Origin: Thuidium tamariscinum
Lineage: Eukaryota; Streptophyta; Bryopsida; Hypnales; Thuidiaceae
DNA: 64,000 nucleotides
Reading direction: 5' to 3'
Assembly (NCBI GenBank): GCA_947034885.2
Contig: OX344755.2
Span: 27,969,052 to 28,033,051 of the forward strand
Positions 11,680 through 26,472 of this stretch are shown piece by piece. Made by a program: the position numbers and the translations under genes. Position 1 is the first letter of the stretch. Each line of letters begins with the position of its first letter. The notes under the pieces were generated by a model, which ran no database searches, was not told where the DNA came from, and was given only the letters and a program-made list of their open reading frames with translations.

Positions 11680-14208
11680 AGGGACCAACTCCGTCGGCTC
11701 TTGAATGGTGTGCATTTTTGAATTTTAATGGCATTGAATTTCACAGCATATTTTTTGTAGTAATTCTATAGAACTGGATTAGATATTACAATGTGATCAC
11801 GTTGAATTTGTCTTGCAACTGAGAAGTTTGGGCGTCTTGATATCAACTAAACACCTCGGAGATTTCCTCGGCCACGAGAGTAACTCCGTAGGCTCTTGAA
11901 TGGTGTGCATTTTTGAATTTCATCGCATTGAATTTCACAGCATATTTTTTGTAGTAATTCTATAGAACTGGATTAGATATTACAATGTGATCACGTTGAA
12001 TTTGTCTTGCAACTGAGAAGTTTACGCGTCTTGATATCAACTAAACAACGAGGAGATTTCCCCAGCCAAGGGACCAACTCCGTAGGCTCTTGAATGGTGT
12101 ACATTTTTGAATTTTAATCGCATTGAATTTCACAACATATTTTTTGTAGTAATTCTATAGAACTGGATTAGATATTACAATGTGATCACGTTGAATTTGT
12201 CTTGCAACTGAGAAGTTTGCGCGTCTTGATATCAACTAAACACCTCGGAGATTTCCTCGGCCAAGAGAGTAACTCCGTAGGCTCTTGAATGGTGTGCATT
12301 TTTGAATTTAATCGCATTGAATTTCACAGCATATTTTTTGTAGTAATTCTATAGAACTGGATTAGATATTACAATGTGATCACGTTGAATTTGTCTTGCA
12401 ACTGAGAAGTTTACGCGTCTTGATATCAACTAAACAACGAGGAGATTTCCCCGGCCAAGAGAGTAACTCCGTAGGCTCTTGAATGGTGTGCATTTTTGAA
12501 TTTTAATCGCATTGAATTTCACAGCATATTTTTTGTAGTAATTCTATAGAACTGGATTAGATATTACAATGTGATCACGTTGAATTTGTCTTGCAACTGA
12601 GAAGTTTGCGCGTCTTGATGTCAACTAAACAACGACGAGATTTCCTCGGCCAAGAGAATAACCCCGTAGGCTCTTGAATGGTGTGCATTTTTGAATTTTA
12701 ATGGCATTGAATTTCACAGCATATTTTTCGTAGTAATTCTATAGAACTGGATTAGATATTACAATGTGATCACGTTGAATTTGTCTTGCAACTGAGAAGT
12801 TTGCGCGTCTTGATATCAACTAAACACCTCGGAGATTTCCTCGGCCACGAGAGTAACTCCGTAGGCTCTTGAATGGTGTGCATTTTTGAATTTTAATGGC
12901 ATTGAATTTCACAGCATATTTTTTGTAGTAATTCTATAGAACTGGATTAGATATTACAATGTGATCACGTTGAATTTGTCTTGCAACTGAGAAGTTTGCG
13001 CGTCTTGATATCAACTAAACACCTCGGAGATTTCCTCGGCCACGAGAGTAACTCCGTAGGCTCTTGAATGGTGTGCATTTTTGAATTTAATTGCATTGAA
13101 TTTCACAGCATATTTTTTGTAGTAATTCTATAGAACTGGATTAGATATTACAATGTGATCACGTTGAATTTGTCTTGCAACTGAGAAGTTTACGCGTCTT
13201 GATATCAACTAAACAACGAGGAGATTTCCCCGGCCAAGGGACCAACTCCGTAGGCTCTTGAATGGTGTGCATTTTTGGATTTAATCGCTTTGAATTTCAC
13301 AGCATATTTTTCGTAGTAATTCTATAGAACTGGATTAGATATGACAATGTGATCACGTTGAATTTGTATTGCAACTGAGAAGTTTACGCGTCTTGATATC
13401 AACTAAACAACGAGGAGATTTCCCCGGCCAAGAGACCAACTCCGTAGGCTCTTGAATGGTGTGCATTTTCGAATTCTAATCGCATTGAATTTCACAGCAT
13501 ATTTTTTGTAGTAATTCTATAGAACTGGATTAGATATTACAATGTGATCACGTTGAATTTGTCTTGCAACTGAGAAGTTTGCGCGTCTTGATATCAACTA
13601 AACACCTCGGAGATTTCCTCGGCCACGAGAGTAACTCCGTAGGCTCTTGAATGGTGTGCATTTTTGAATTTTAATGGCATTGAATTTCACAGCATATTTT
13701 TTGTAGTAATTCTATAGAACTGGATTAGATATTACAATGTGATCACGTTGAATTTGTATTGCAACTGAGAAGTTTGCGCGTCTTGATATCAACTAAACAC
13801 CTCGGAGATTTCCTCGGCCAAGAGACCAACTCCGTAGGCTCTTGAATGGTGTGCATTTTTGAATTTAATCGCATTGAATTTCACAGCATATTTTTTGTAG
13901 TAATTCTATAGAACTGGATTAGATATTACAATGTGATCACGTTGAATTTGTCTTGCAACTGAGAAGTTTGCGCGTCTTGATATCAACTAAACACCTCGGA
14001 GATTTCCTCGGCCACGAGAGTAACTCCGTAGGCTCTTGAATGGTGTGCATTTTTGAATTTAATCGCATTGATTTTTACAGCATATTTTTTGTAGTAATTC
14101 TATAGAACTGGATTAGATATTACAATGTGATCACGTTGAATTTGTCTTGCAACTGAGAAGTTTACGCGTCTTGATATCAACTAAACAACGAGGAGATTTC
14201 CCCGGCCA
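11680..14208 (+). repeat. HOR B, second 13-monomer copy (2,529 bp)
   Basis: This copy repeats 9151-11679 in the same order and lengths. Differences I saw are few: AATGGCATTG at 12848 where copy one has AATGACATTG, and an ACCTCGGAG tail ending 13821 where copy one has AACGAGGAG. The Q monomer at 13237 keeps the private ATATGACAATG change shared with 8179 and 10708. Confidence 0.92.
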
Positions 14209-15961
14209 AGGGACCAACTCCGTCGGCTCTTGAATGGTGTGCATTTTTGAATTTTAATGGCATTGAATTTCACAGCATATTTTTTGTAGTAATTCTATAG
14301 AACTGGATTAGATATTACAATGTGATCACGTTGAATTTGTCTTGCAACTGAGAAGTTTGGGCGTCTTGATATCAACTAAACACCTCGGAGATTTCCTCGG
14401 CCACGAGAGTAACTCCGTAGGCTCTTGAATGGTGTGCATTTTTGAATTTCATCGCATTGAATTTCACAGCATATTTTTTGTAGTAATTCTATAGAACTGG
14501 ATTAGATATTACAATGTGATCACGTTGAATTTGTCTTGCAACTGAGAAGTTTACGCGTCTTGATATCAACTAAACAACGAGGAGATTTCCCCAGCCAAGG
14601 GACCAACTCCGTAGGCTCTTGAATGGTGTACATTTTTGAGTTTTAATCGCATTGAATTTCACAACATATTTTTTGTAGTAATTCTATAGAACTGGATTAG
14701 ATATTACAATGTGATCACGTTGAATTTGTCTTGCAACTGAGAAGTTTGCGCGTCTTGATATCAACTAAACACCTCGGAGATTTCCTCGGCCAAGAGAGTA
14801 ACTCCGTAGGCTCTTGAATGGTGTGCATTTTTGAATTTAATCGCATTGAATTTCACAGCATATTTTTTGTAGTAATTCTATAGAACTGGATTAGATATTA
14901 CAATGTGATCACGTTGAATTTGTCTTGCAACTGAGAAGTTTACGCGTCTTGATATCAACTAAACAACGAGGAGATTTCCCCAGCCAAGGGACCAACTCCG
15001 TAGGCTCTTGAATGGTGTACATTTTTGAATTTTAATCGCATTGAATTTCACAACATATTTTTTGTAGTAATTCTATAGAACTGGATTAGATATTACAATG
15101 TGATCACGTTGAATTTGTCTTGCAACTGAGAAGTTTGCGCGTCTTGATATCAACTAAACACCTCGGAGATTTCCTCGGCCAAGAGAGTAACTCCGTAGGC
15201 TCTTGAATGGTGTGCATTTTTGAATTTTAATGGCATTGAATTTCACAGCATATTTTTTGTAGTAATTCTATAGAACTGGATTAGATATTACAATGTGATC
15301 ACGTTGAATTTGTCTTGCAACTGAGAAGTTTACGCGTCTTGATATCAACTAAACAACGAGGAGATTTCCCCGGCCAAGAGACCAACTCCGTAGGCTCTTG
15401 AATGGTGTGCATTTTTGAATTTTAATCGCATTGAATTTCACAGCATATTTTTTGTAGTAATTCTATAGAACTGGATTAGATATTACAATGTGATCACGTT
15501 GAATTTGTCTTGCAACTGAGAAGTTTGCGCGTCTTGATGTCAACTAAACAACGACGAGATTTCCTCGGCCAAGAGAATAACCCCGTAGGCTCTTGAATGG
15601 TGTGCATTTTTGAATTTTAATGGCATTGAATTTCACAGCATATTTTTCGTAGTAATTCTATAGAACTGGATTAGATATTACAATGTGATCACGTTGAATT
15701 TGTCTTGCAACTGAGAAGTTTGCGCGTCTTGATATCAACTAAACACCTCGGAGATTTCCTCGGCCACGAGAGTAACTCCGTAGGCTCTTGAATGGTGTGC
15801 ATTTTTGAATTTTAATGACATTGAATTTCACAGCATATTTTTTGTAGTAATTCTATAGAACTGGATTAGATATTACAATGTGATCACGTTGAATTTGTCT
15901 TGCAACTGAGAAGTTTGCGCGTCTTGATATCAACTAAACACCTCGGAGATTTCCTCGGCCA
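14209..15961 (+). repeat. HOR B, truncated copy with the 15-monomer arrangement
   Basis: Nine monomers from V (14209) through U (14598), 14793, a second U (14987), 15182, T (15377), 15572 and W (15767) follow the 15-monomer order seen at 6232-7984, not the shorter 13-monomer order. The copy ends where a G monomer at 15962 replaces the expected AATTTAATTGC monomer. The length of 1,753 bp equals the two 9-monomer HORs by coincidence of monomer count. Confidence 0.88.
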
Positions 15962-18295
15962 CGAGAGTAACTCCGTAGGCTCTTGAATGGTGTGCATTTT
16001 TGAATTTAATCGCATTGATTTTGACAGCATATTTTTTGTAGTAATTCTATAGAACTGGATTAGATATTACAATGTGATCACGTTGAATTTGTCTTGCAAC
16101 TGAGAAGTTTGCGCGTCTTGATATCAACTAAACACCTAGGAGATTTCCTCGGCCAGGAGAATAACTCCGTCGGCTCTTGAATGGTGTGCATTTTTGAATT
16201 TTAATCGCATTCAATTTTACAGCATATTTATTGTAGTAGTTCTATAGAACTGGATTAGATATTACAATGTGATCACGTTGAATTTGTATTGCAACTGAGA
16301 AGTTTGCGCGTCTTGATATCAACTAAACACCTCGGAGATTTCCTCGGCCACGAGAGTAACTCCGTAGGCTCTTGAATGGTGTGCATTTTTGAATTTAATC
16401 GCATTGAATTTCACAGCATATTTTTCGTAGTAATTCTATAGAACTGGATTAGATATTACAATGTGATCACGTTGAATTTGTCTTGCAACTGAGAAGTTTG
16501 CGCGTCTTGATATCAACTAAACACCTAGGAGATTTCCTCGGCCAGGAGAATAACTCCGTCGGCTCTTGAATGGTGTGCATTTTTGAATTTTAATGGCATT
16601 GAATTTCACAGCATATTTTTTGTAGTAATTCTATAGAACTGGATTAGATATTACAATGTGATCACGTTGAATTTGTATTGCAACTGAGAAGTTTGCGCGT
16701 CTTGATATCAACTAAACACCTCGGAGATTTCCTCGGCCACGAGAGTAACTCCGTAGGCTCTTGAATGGTGTGCATTTTTGAATTTAATCGCATTGAATTT
16801 CACAGCATATTTTTCGTAGTAATTCTATAGAACTGGATTAGATATTACAATGTGATCACGTTGAATTTGTCTTGCAACTGAGAAGTTTGCGCGTCTTGAT
16901 ATCAACTAAACACCTCGGAGATTTCCTCGGCCACGAGAGTAACTCCGTAGGCTCTTGAATGGTGTGCATTTTTGAATTTAATCGCATTGATTTTGACAGC
17001 ATATTTTTTGTAGTAATTCTATAGAACTGGATTAGATATTACAATGTGATCACGTTGAATTTGTCTTGCAACTGAGAAGTTTGCGCGTCTTGATATCAAC
17101 TAAACACCTAGGAGATTTCCTCGGCCAGGAGAATAACTCCGTCGGCTCTTGAATGGTGTGCATTTTTGAATTTTAATCGCATTGAATTTCACAGCATATT
17201 TTTCGTAGTAATTCTATAGAACTGGATTAGATATTACAATGTGATCACGTTGAATTTGTCTTGCAACTGAGAAGTTTGCGCGTCTTGATGTCAACTAAAC
17301 AACGACGAGATTTCCTCGGCCAAGAGAATAACCCCGTAGGCTCTTGAATGGTGTGCATTTTTGAATTTTAATCGCATTGAATTTCACAGCATATTTTTCG
17401 TAGTAATTCTATAGAACTGGATTAGATATTACAATGTGATCACGTTGAATTTGTATTGCAACTGAGAAGTTTGCGCGTCTTGATATCAACTAAACACCTC
17501 GGAGATTTCCTCGGCCACGAGAGTAACTCCGTAGGCTCTTGAATGGTGTGCATTTTTGAATTTAATCGCATTGAATTTCACAGCATATTTTTCGTAGTAA
17601 TTCTATAGAACTGGATTAGATATTACAATGTGATCACGTTGAATTTGTCTTGCAACTGAGAAGTTTGCGCGTCTTGATATCAACTAAACACCTCGGAGAT
17701 TTCCTCGGCCACGAGAGTAACTCCGTAGGCTCTTGAATGGTGTGCATTTTTGAATTTAATCGCATTGATTTTGACAGCATATTTTTTGTAGTAATTCTAT
17801 AGAACTGGATTAGATATTACAATGTGATCACGTTGAATTTGTCTTGCAACTGAGAAGTTTGCGCGTCTTGATATCAACTAAACACCTAGGAGATTTCCTC
17901 GGCCAGGAGAATAACTCCGTCGGCTCTTGAATGGTGTGCATTTTTGAATTTTAATCGCATTGAATTTCACAGCATATTTTTCGTAGTAATTCTATAGAAC
18001 TGGATTAGATATTACAATGTGATCACGTTGAATTTGTCTTGCAACTGAGAAGTTTGCGCGTCTTGATGTCAACTAAACAACGACGAGATTTCCTCGGCCA
18101 AGAGAATAACCCCGTAGGCTCTTGAATGGTGTGCATTTTTGAATTTTAATCGCATTGAATTTCACAGCATATTTTTCGTAGTAATTCTATAGAACTGGAT
18201 TAGATATTACAATGTGATCACGTTGAATTTGTATTGCAACTGAGAAGTTTGCGCGTCTTGATATCAACTAAACACCTCGGAGATTTCCTCGGCCA
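15962..18295 (+). repeat. Short 4-monomer repeat (778 bp) and flanks
   Basis: Monomers start at 15962 (G), 16156 (P), 16351, 16545, 16740, 16934 (G), 17128 (T), 17323, 17518, 17712 (G), 17906 (T) and 18101. The block 16934-17711 is repeated 778 bp later at 17712, with G, T and ACCCCG monomers in the same order; the fourth position is then taken by an R monomer at 18296. Monomers at 16351 and 16740 are near-copies 389 bp apart. Most T-runs here are the TTTTTCGTAG form. Confidence 0.87.
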
Positions 18296-20630
18296 CGAGA
18301 GTAACTCCGTAGGCTCTTGAATGGTGTGCATTTTTGAAATTAATCGCATTGAATTTCACAGCATATTTTTCGTAGTAATTCTATAGAACTGGGTTAGATA
18401 TTACAATGTGATCACGTTGAATTTGTCTTGCAACTGAGAAGTTTACGCGTCTTGATATCAACTAAACACCTCGGAGATTTCCTCGGCCACGAGAGTAACT
18501 CCGTAGGCTCTTGAATGGTGTGCATTTTTGAATTTTAATGACATTGAATTTCACAGCATATTTTTTGTAGTAATTCTATAGAACTGGATTAGATATTACA
18601 ATGTGATCACGTTGAATTTGTCTTGCAACTGAGAAGTTTGCGCGTCTTGATGTCAACTAAACAACGACGAGATTTCCTCGGCCAAGAGAATAACCCCGTA
18701 GGCTCTTGAATGGTGTGCATTTTTGAATTTAATCGCATTGAATTTCACAGCATATTTTTTGTAGTAATTCTATAGAACTGGATTAGATATTACAATGTGA
18801 TCACGTTGAATTTGTCTTGCAACTGAGAAGTTTGCGCGTCTTGATATCAACTAAACACCTCGGAGATTTCCTCGGCCACGAGAGTAACTCCGTAGGCTCT
18901 TGAATGGTGTGCATTTTTGAATTTTAATCGCATTGAATTTCACAGCATATTTTTTGTAGTAATTCTATAGAACTGAATTAGATATTACAATGTGATCACG
19001 TTGAATTTGTATTGCAACTGAGAAGTTTGCGCGTCTTGATATCAACTAAACACCTCGGAGATTTCCTCGGCCACGAGAGTAACTCCGTAGGCTCTTGAAT
19101 GGTGTGCATTTTTGAATTTAATCGCATTGATTTTGACAGCATATTTTTTGTAGTAATTCTATAGAACTGGATTAGATATTACAATGTGATCACGTTGAAT
19201 TTGTCTTGCAACTGAGAAGTTTGCGCGTCTTGATATCAACTAAACACCTAGGAGATTTCCTCGGCCAGGAGAATAACTCCGTCGGCTCTTGAATGGTGTG
19301 CATTTTTGAATTTTAATCGCATTCAATTTTACAGCATATTTATTGTAGTAGTTCTATAGAACTGGATTAGATATTACAATGTGATCACGTTGAATTTGTA
19401 TTGCAACTGAGAAGTTTGCGCGTCTTGATATCAACTAAACACCTCGGAGATTTCCTCGGCCACGAGAGTAACTCCGTAGGCTCTTGAATGGTGTGCATTT
19501 TTGAATTTAATCGCATTGAATTTCACAGCATATTTTTTGTAGTAACTCTATAGAACTGGATTAGATATTACAATGTGATCACGTTGAATTTGTCTTGCAA
19601 CTGAGAAGTTTACGCGTCTTGATATCAACTAAACAACGAGGAGATTTCCTCGGCCACGAGAGTAACTCCGTAGGCTCTTGAATGGTGTGCATTTTTGAAT
19701 TTAATCGCATTGAATTTCACAGCATATTTTTTGTAGTAATTCTATAGAACTGGATTAGATATTACAATGTGATCACGTTGAATTTGTCTTGCAACTGAGA
19801 AGTTTGCGCGTCTTGATATCAACTAAACACCTCGGAGATTTCCTCGGCCAAGAGAGTAACTCCGTAGGCTCTTGAATGGTGTGCATTTTTGAATTTTAAT
19901 CGCATTGAATTTCACAACATATTTTTTGTAGTAATTCTATAGAACTGGATTAGATATTACAATGTGATCACGTTGAATTTGTCTTGCAACTGAGAAGTTT
20001 GCGCGTCTTGATATCAACTAAACACCTCGGAGATTTCCTCGGCCAAGAGAGTAACTCCGTAGGCTCTTGAATGGTGTGCATTTTTGAATTTTAATCGCAT
20101 TGAATTTCACAACATATTTTTTGTAGTAATTCTATAGAACTGGATTAGATATTACAATGTGATCACGTTGAATTTGTCTTGCAACTGAGAAGTTTACGCG
20201 TCTTGATATCAACTAAACAACGAGGAGATTTCCCCAGCCAAGGGACCAACTCCGTAGGCTCTTGAATGGTGTGCATTTTTGAATTTTAATCGCATTGAAT
20301 TTCACAACATATTTTTTGTAGTAATTCTATAGAACTGGATTAGATATTACAATGTGATCACGTTGAATTTGTCTTGCAACTGAGAAGTTTGCGCGTCTTG
20401 ATGTCAACTAAACAACGACGAGATTTCCTCGGCCAAGAGAATAACCCCGTAGGCTCTTGAATGGTGTGCATTTTTGAATTTTAATCGCATTGAATTTCAC
20501 AGCATATTTTTCGTAGTAATTCTATAGAACTGGATTAGATATTACAATGTGATCACGTTGAATTTGTATTGCAACTGAGAAGTTTGCGCGTCTTGATATC
20601 AACTAAACACCTCGGAGATTTCCTCGGCCA
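18296..20630 (+). repeat. 12-monomer HOR C, copy 1 (2,335 bp)
   Basis: The order is R (18296), W with a T tail (18490), 18685, S (18879), G (19074), P (19268), X (19463), 19657, 19851, 20046, 20241 (T tail) and 20436. This is the first appearance of R, S and X in the window. The CACAACAT variant marks three neighbours (19851, 20046, 20241). Confidence 0.9.
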
Positions 20631-22771
20631 CGAGAGTAACTCCGTAGGCTCTTGAATGGTGTGCATTTTTGAAATTAATCGCATTGAATTTCACAGCATA
20701 TTTTTCGTAGTAATTCTATAGAACTGGGTTAGATATTACAATGTGATCACGTTGAATTTGTCTTGCAACTGAGAAGTTTACGCGTCTTGATATCAACTAA
20801 ACACCTCGGAGATTTCCTCGGCCACGAGAGTAACTCCGTAGGCTCTTGAATGGTGTGCATTTTTGAATTTTAATCGCATTGAATTTCACAGCATATTTTT
20901 TGTAGTAATTCTATAGAACTGGATTAGATATTACAATGTGATCACGTTGAATTTGTCTTGCAACTGAGAAGTTTGCGCGTCTTGATGTCAACTAAACAAC
21001 GACGAGATTTCCTCGGCCAAGAGAATAACCCCGTAGGCTCTTGAATGGTGTGCATTTTTGAATTTAATCGCATTGAATTTCACAGCATATTTTTTGTAGT
21101 AATTCTATAGAACTGGATTAGATATTACAATGTGATCACGTTGAATTTGTCTTGCAACTGAGAAGTTTGCGCGTCTTGATATCAACTAAACACCTCGGAG
21201 ATTTCCTCGGCCACGAGAGTAACTCCGTAGGCTCTTGAATGGTGTGCATTTTTGAATTTTAATCGCATTGAATTTCACAGCATATTTTTTGTAGTAATTC
21301 TATAGAACTGAATTAGATATTACAATGTGATCACGTTGAATTTGTATTGCAACTGAGAAGTTTGCGCGTCTTGATATCAACTAAACACCTCGGAGATTTC
21401 CTCGGCCACGAGAGTAACTCCGTAGGCTCTTGAATGGTGTGCATTTTTGAATTTTAATGACATTGAATTTCACAGCATATTTTTTGTAGTAATTCTATAG
21501 AACTGGATTAGATATTACAATGTGATCACGTTGAATTTGTCTTGCAACTGAGAAGTTTGCGCGTCTTGATATCAACTAAACACCTAGGAGATTTCCTCGG
21601 CCAGGAGAATAACTCCGTCGGCTCTTGAATGGTGTGCATTTTTGAATTTTAATCGCATTCAATTTTACAGCATATTTATTGTAGTAGTTCTATAGAACTG
21701 GATTAGATATTACAATGTGATCACGTTGAATTTGTATTGCAACTGAGAAGTTTGCGCGTCTTGATATCAACTAAACACCTCGGAGATTTCCTCGGCCACG
21801 AGAGTAACTCCGTAGGCTCTTGAATGGTGTGCATTTTTGAATTTAATCGCATTGAATTTCACAGCATATTTTTTGTAGTAACTCTATAGAACTGGATTAG
21901 ATATTACAATGTGATCACGTTGAATTTGTCTTGCAACTGAGAAGTTTACGCGTCTTGATATCAACTAAACAACGAGGAGATTTCCCCGGCCACGAGAGTA
22001 ACTCCGTAGGCTCTTGAATGGTGTGCATTTTTGAATTTAATCGCATTGAATTTCACAGCATATTTTTTGTAGTAATTCTATAGAACTGGATTAGATATTA
22101 CAATGTGATCACGTTGAATTTGTCTTGCAACTGAGAAGTTTGCGCGTCTTGATATCAACTAAACACCTCGGAGATTTCCTCGGCCAAGAGAGTAACTCCG
22201 TAGGCTCTTGAATGGTGTGCATTTTTGAATTTTAATCGCATTGAATTTCACAACATATTTTTTGTAGTAATTCTATAGAACTGGATTAGATATTACAATG
22301 TGATCACGTTGAATTTGTCTTGCAACTGAGAAGTTTGCGCGTCTTGATATCAACTAAACACCTCGGAGATTTCCTCGGCCAAGAGAGTAACTCCGTAGGC
22401 TCTTGAATGGTGTGCATTTTTGAATTTTAATCGCATTGAATTTCACAACATATTTTTTGTAGTAATTCTATAGAACTGGATTAGATATTACAATGTGATC
22501 ACGTTGAATTTGTCTTGCAACTGAGAAGTTTACGCGTCTTGATATCAACTAAACAACGAGGAGATTTCCCCAGCCAAGGGACCAACTCCGTAGGCTCTTG
22601 AATGGTGTACATTTTTGAATTTTAATCGCATTGAATTTCACAACATATTTTTTGTAGTAATTCTATAGAACTGGATTAGATATTACAATGTGATCACGTT
22701 GAATTTGTCTTGCAACTGAGAAGTTTGCGCGTCTTGATATCAACTAAACACCTCGGAGATTTCCTCGGCCA
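20631..22771 (+). repeat. 12-monomer HOR C, copy 2, eleven monomers kept
   Basis: The order R (20631), T (20825), 21020, S (21214), W (21409), P (21604), X (21799), 21993, 22187, 22382, 22577 parallels copy 1. W replaces G before the P monomer, so P-to-P spacing is 2,336 bp. The last unit at 22577 has GTACATTTTT and lacks the T tail of its counterpart at 20241; after it the order diverges. The first seven monomers are a cassette found again at 35433 and 38549. Confidence 0.9.
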
Positions 22772-24719
22772 AGAGAGTAACTCCGTAGGCTCTTGAATGG
22801 TGTGCATTTTTGAATTTAATCGCATTGAATTTCACAGCATATTTTTTGTAGTAATTCTATAGAACTGGATTAGATATTACAATGTGATCACGTTGAATTT
22901 GTCTTGCAACTGAGAAGTTTGCGCGTCTTGATATCAACTAAACAACGAGGAGATTTCCTCGGCCACGAGAGTAACTCCGTAGGCTCTTGAATGGTGTGCA
23001 TTTTTGAATTTTAATCGCATTGAATTTCACAGCATATTTTTCGTAGTAATTCTATAGAACTGGATTAGATATTACAATGTGATCACGTTGAATTTGTCTT
23101 GCAACTGAGAAGTTTGCGCGTCTTGATATCAACTAAACAACGAGGAGATTTCCCCGGCCAAGAGACCAACTCCGTAGGCTCTTGAATGGTGTGCATTTTT
23201 GAATTTTAATCGCATTGAATTTCACAGCATATTTTTTGTAGTAATTCTATAGAACTGGATTAGATATTACAATGTGATCACGTTGAATTTGTCTTGCAAC
23301 TAAGAAGTTTGCGCATCTCGATATCAACTAAACAACGAGGAGATTTCCCCGGCCAAGAGACCAACTCCGTAGGCTCTTGAATGGTGTGCATTTTTGAATT
23401 TTAATCGCATTGAATTTCACAGCATATTTTTTGTAGTAATTCTATAGAACTGGATTAGATATTACAATGTGATCACGTTGAATTTGTCTTGCAACTGAGA
23501 AGTTTACGCGTCTTGATATCAACTAAACAACGAGGAGATTTCCTCGGCCAGGAGAGTAACTCCGTAGGCTCTTGAATGGTGTGCATTTTTGAATTTTAAT
23601 GGCATTGAATTTCACAGCATATTTTTTGTAGTAATTCTATAGAACTGGATTAGATATTACAATGTGATCACGTTGAATTTGTCTTGCAACTGAGAAGTTT
23701 GGGCGTCTTGATATCAACTAAACACCTCGGAGATTTCCTCGGCCACGAGAGTAACTCCGTAGGCTCTTGAATGGTGTGCATTTTTGAATTTAATCGCATT
23801 GAATTTCACAGCATATTTTTTGTAGTAATTCTATAGAACTGGATTAGATATTACAATGTGATCACGTTGAATTTGTCTTGCAACTGAGAAGTTTGCGCGT
23901 CTTGATATCAACTAAACACCTAGGAGATTTCCTCGGCCAGGAGAATAACTTCGTCGGCTCTTGAATGGTGTGCATTTTTGAATTTTAATCGCATTGAATT
24001 TCACAGCATATTTTTCGTAGTAATTCTATAGAACTGGATTAGATATTACAATGTGATCACGTTGAATTTGTCTTGCAACTGAGAAGTTTGCGCGTCTTGA
24101 TATCAACTAAACAACGAGGAGATTTCCTCGGCCAGGAGAGTAACTCCGTAGGCTCTTGAATGGTGTGCATTTTTGAATTTTAATGGCATTGAATTTCACA
24201 GCATATTTTTTGTAGTAATTCTATAGAACTGGATTAGATATTACAATGTGATCACGTTGAATTTGTCTTGCAACTGAGAAGTTTGCGCGTCTTGATATCA
24301 ACTAAACACCTAGGAGATTTCCTCGGCCAGGAGAATAACTCCGTCGGCTCTTGAATGGTGTGCATTTTTGAATTTTAATCGCATTGAATTTCACAGCATA
24401 TTTTTCGTAGTAATTCTATAGAACTGGATTAGATATTACAATGTGATCACGTTGAATTTGTCTTGCAACTGAGAAGTTTGCGCGTCTTGATGTCAACTAA
24501 ACAACGACGAGATTTCCTCGGCCAAGAGAATAACCCCGTAGGCTCTTGAATGGTGTGCATTTTTGAATTTTAATGGCATTGAATTTCACAGCATATTTTT
24601 TGTAGTAATTCTATAGAACTGGATTAGATATTACAATGTGATCACGTTGAATTTGTCTTGCAACTGAGAAGTTTGCGCGTCTTGATATCAACTAAACACC
24701 TCGGAGATTTCCTCGGCCA
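22772..24719 (+). repeat. Junction block, ten monomers
   Basis: Monomers start at 22772, 22966, 23161 (O, with private GCGCATCTCG), 23356, 23551 (V), 23746, 23940 (private AACTTCGTCGG), 24135, 24330 (T) and 24525. The run of AGAGACC-headed units followed by a V unit foreshadows the 9-monomer HOR that starts at 24720. The GGAGAGTAAC head appears here for the first time. Confidence 0.83.
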
Positions 24720-26472
24720 CGAGAGTAACTCCGTAGGCTCTTGAATGGTGTGCATTTTTGAAATTAATCGCATTGAATTTCACAGCATATTTTTCGTAGT
24801 AATTCTATAGAACTGGGTTAGATATTACAATGTGATCACGTTGAATTTGTCTTGCAACTGAGAAGTTTACGCGTCTTGATATCAACTAAACACCTCGGAG
24901 ATTTCCTCGGCCACGAGAGTAACTCCGTAGGCTCTTGAATGGTGTGCATTTTTGAATTTTAATCGCATTGAATTTCACAGCATATTTTTTGTAGTAATTC
25001 TATAGAACTGGATTAGATATTACAATGTGATCACGTTGAATTTGTCTTGCAACTGAGAAGTTTGCGCGTCTTGATGTCAACTAAACAACGACGAGATTTC
25101 CTCGGCCAAGAGAATAACCCCGTAGGCTCTTGAATGGTGTGCATTTTTGAATTTTAATGGCATTGAATTTCACAGCATATTTTTCGTAGTAATTCTATAG
25201 AACTGGATTAGATATTACAATGTGATCACGTTGAATTTGTCTTGCAACTGAGAAGTTTGCGCGTCTTGATATCAACTAAACAACGAGGAGATTTCCCCGG
25301 CCAAGAGACCAACTCCGTAGGCTCTTGAATGGTGTGCATTTTTGAATTTTAATCGCATTGAATTTCACAGCATATTTTTTGTAGTAATTCTATAGAACTG
25401 GATTAGATATTACAATGTGATCACGTTGAATTTGTCTTGCAACTAAGAAGTTTGCGCGTCTCGATATCAACTAAACAACGAGGAGATTTCCCCGGCCAAG
25501 AGACCAACTCCGTAGGCTCTTGAATGGTGTGCATTTTTGAATTTTAATCGCATTGAATTTCACAGCATATTTTTTGTAGTAATTCTATAGAACTGGATTA
25601 GATATTACAATGTGATCACGTTGAATTTGTCTTGCAACTAAGAAGTTTGCGCGTCTCGATATCAACTAAACAACGAGGAGATTTCCCCGGCCAAGAGACC
25701 AACTCCGTAGGCTCTTGAATGGTGTGCATTTTTGAATTTTAATCGCATTGAATTTCACAGCATATTTTTTGTAGTAATTCTATAGAACTGGATTAGATAT
25801 TACAATGTGATCACGTTGAATTTGTCTTGCAACTGAGAAGTTTGCGCGTCTTGATATCAACTAAACAACGAGGAGATTTCCTCGGCCAGGAGAGTAACTC
25901 CGTAGGCTCTTGAATGGTGTGCATTTTTGAATTTTAATGGCATTGAATTTCACAGCATATTTTTTGTAGTAATTCTATAGAACTGGATTAGATATTACAA
26001 TGTGATCACGTTGAATTTGTCTTGCAACTGAGAAGTTTGGGCGTCTTGATATCAACTAAACACCTCGGAGATTTCCTCGGCCACGAGAGTAACTCCGTAG
26101 GCTCTTGAATGGTGTGCATTTTTGAATTTAATCGCATTGAATTTCACAGCATATTTTTTGTAGTAATTCTATAGAACTGGATTAGATATTACAATGTGAT
26201 CACGTTGAATTTGTCTTGCAACTGAGAAGTTTACGCGTCTTGATATCAACTAAACAACGAGGAGATTTCCCCAGCCAAGGGACCAACTCCGTAGGCTCTT
26301 GAATGGTGTACATTTTTGAATTTTAATCGCATTGAATTTCACAACATATTTTTTGTAGTAATTCTATAGAACTGGATTAGATATTACAATGTGATCACGT
26401 TGAATTTGTCTTGCAACTGAGAAGTTTGCGCGTCTTGATATCAACTAAACACCTCGGAGATTTCCTCGGCCA
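24720..26472 (+). repeat. 9-monomer HOR D, copy 1 (1,753 bp)
   Basis: The order is R (24720), T (24914), 25109, O (25304), O (25499), 25694, V (25889), 26084 and U (26278). It has the same monomer count and length as HOR A at 1949 but a completely different set of monomer types, so the equal period is coincidental. The two adjacent O monomers are a simple one-unit duplication inside the HOR. Confidence 0.93.
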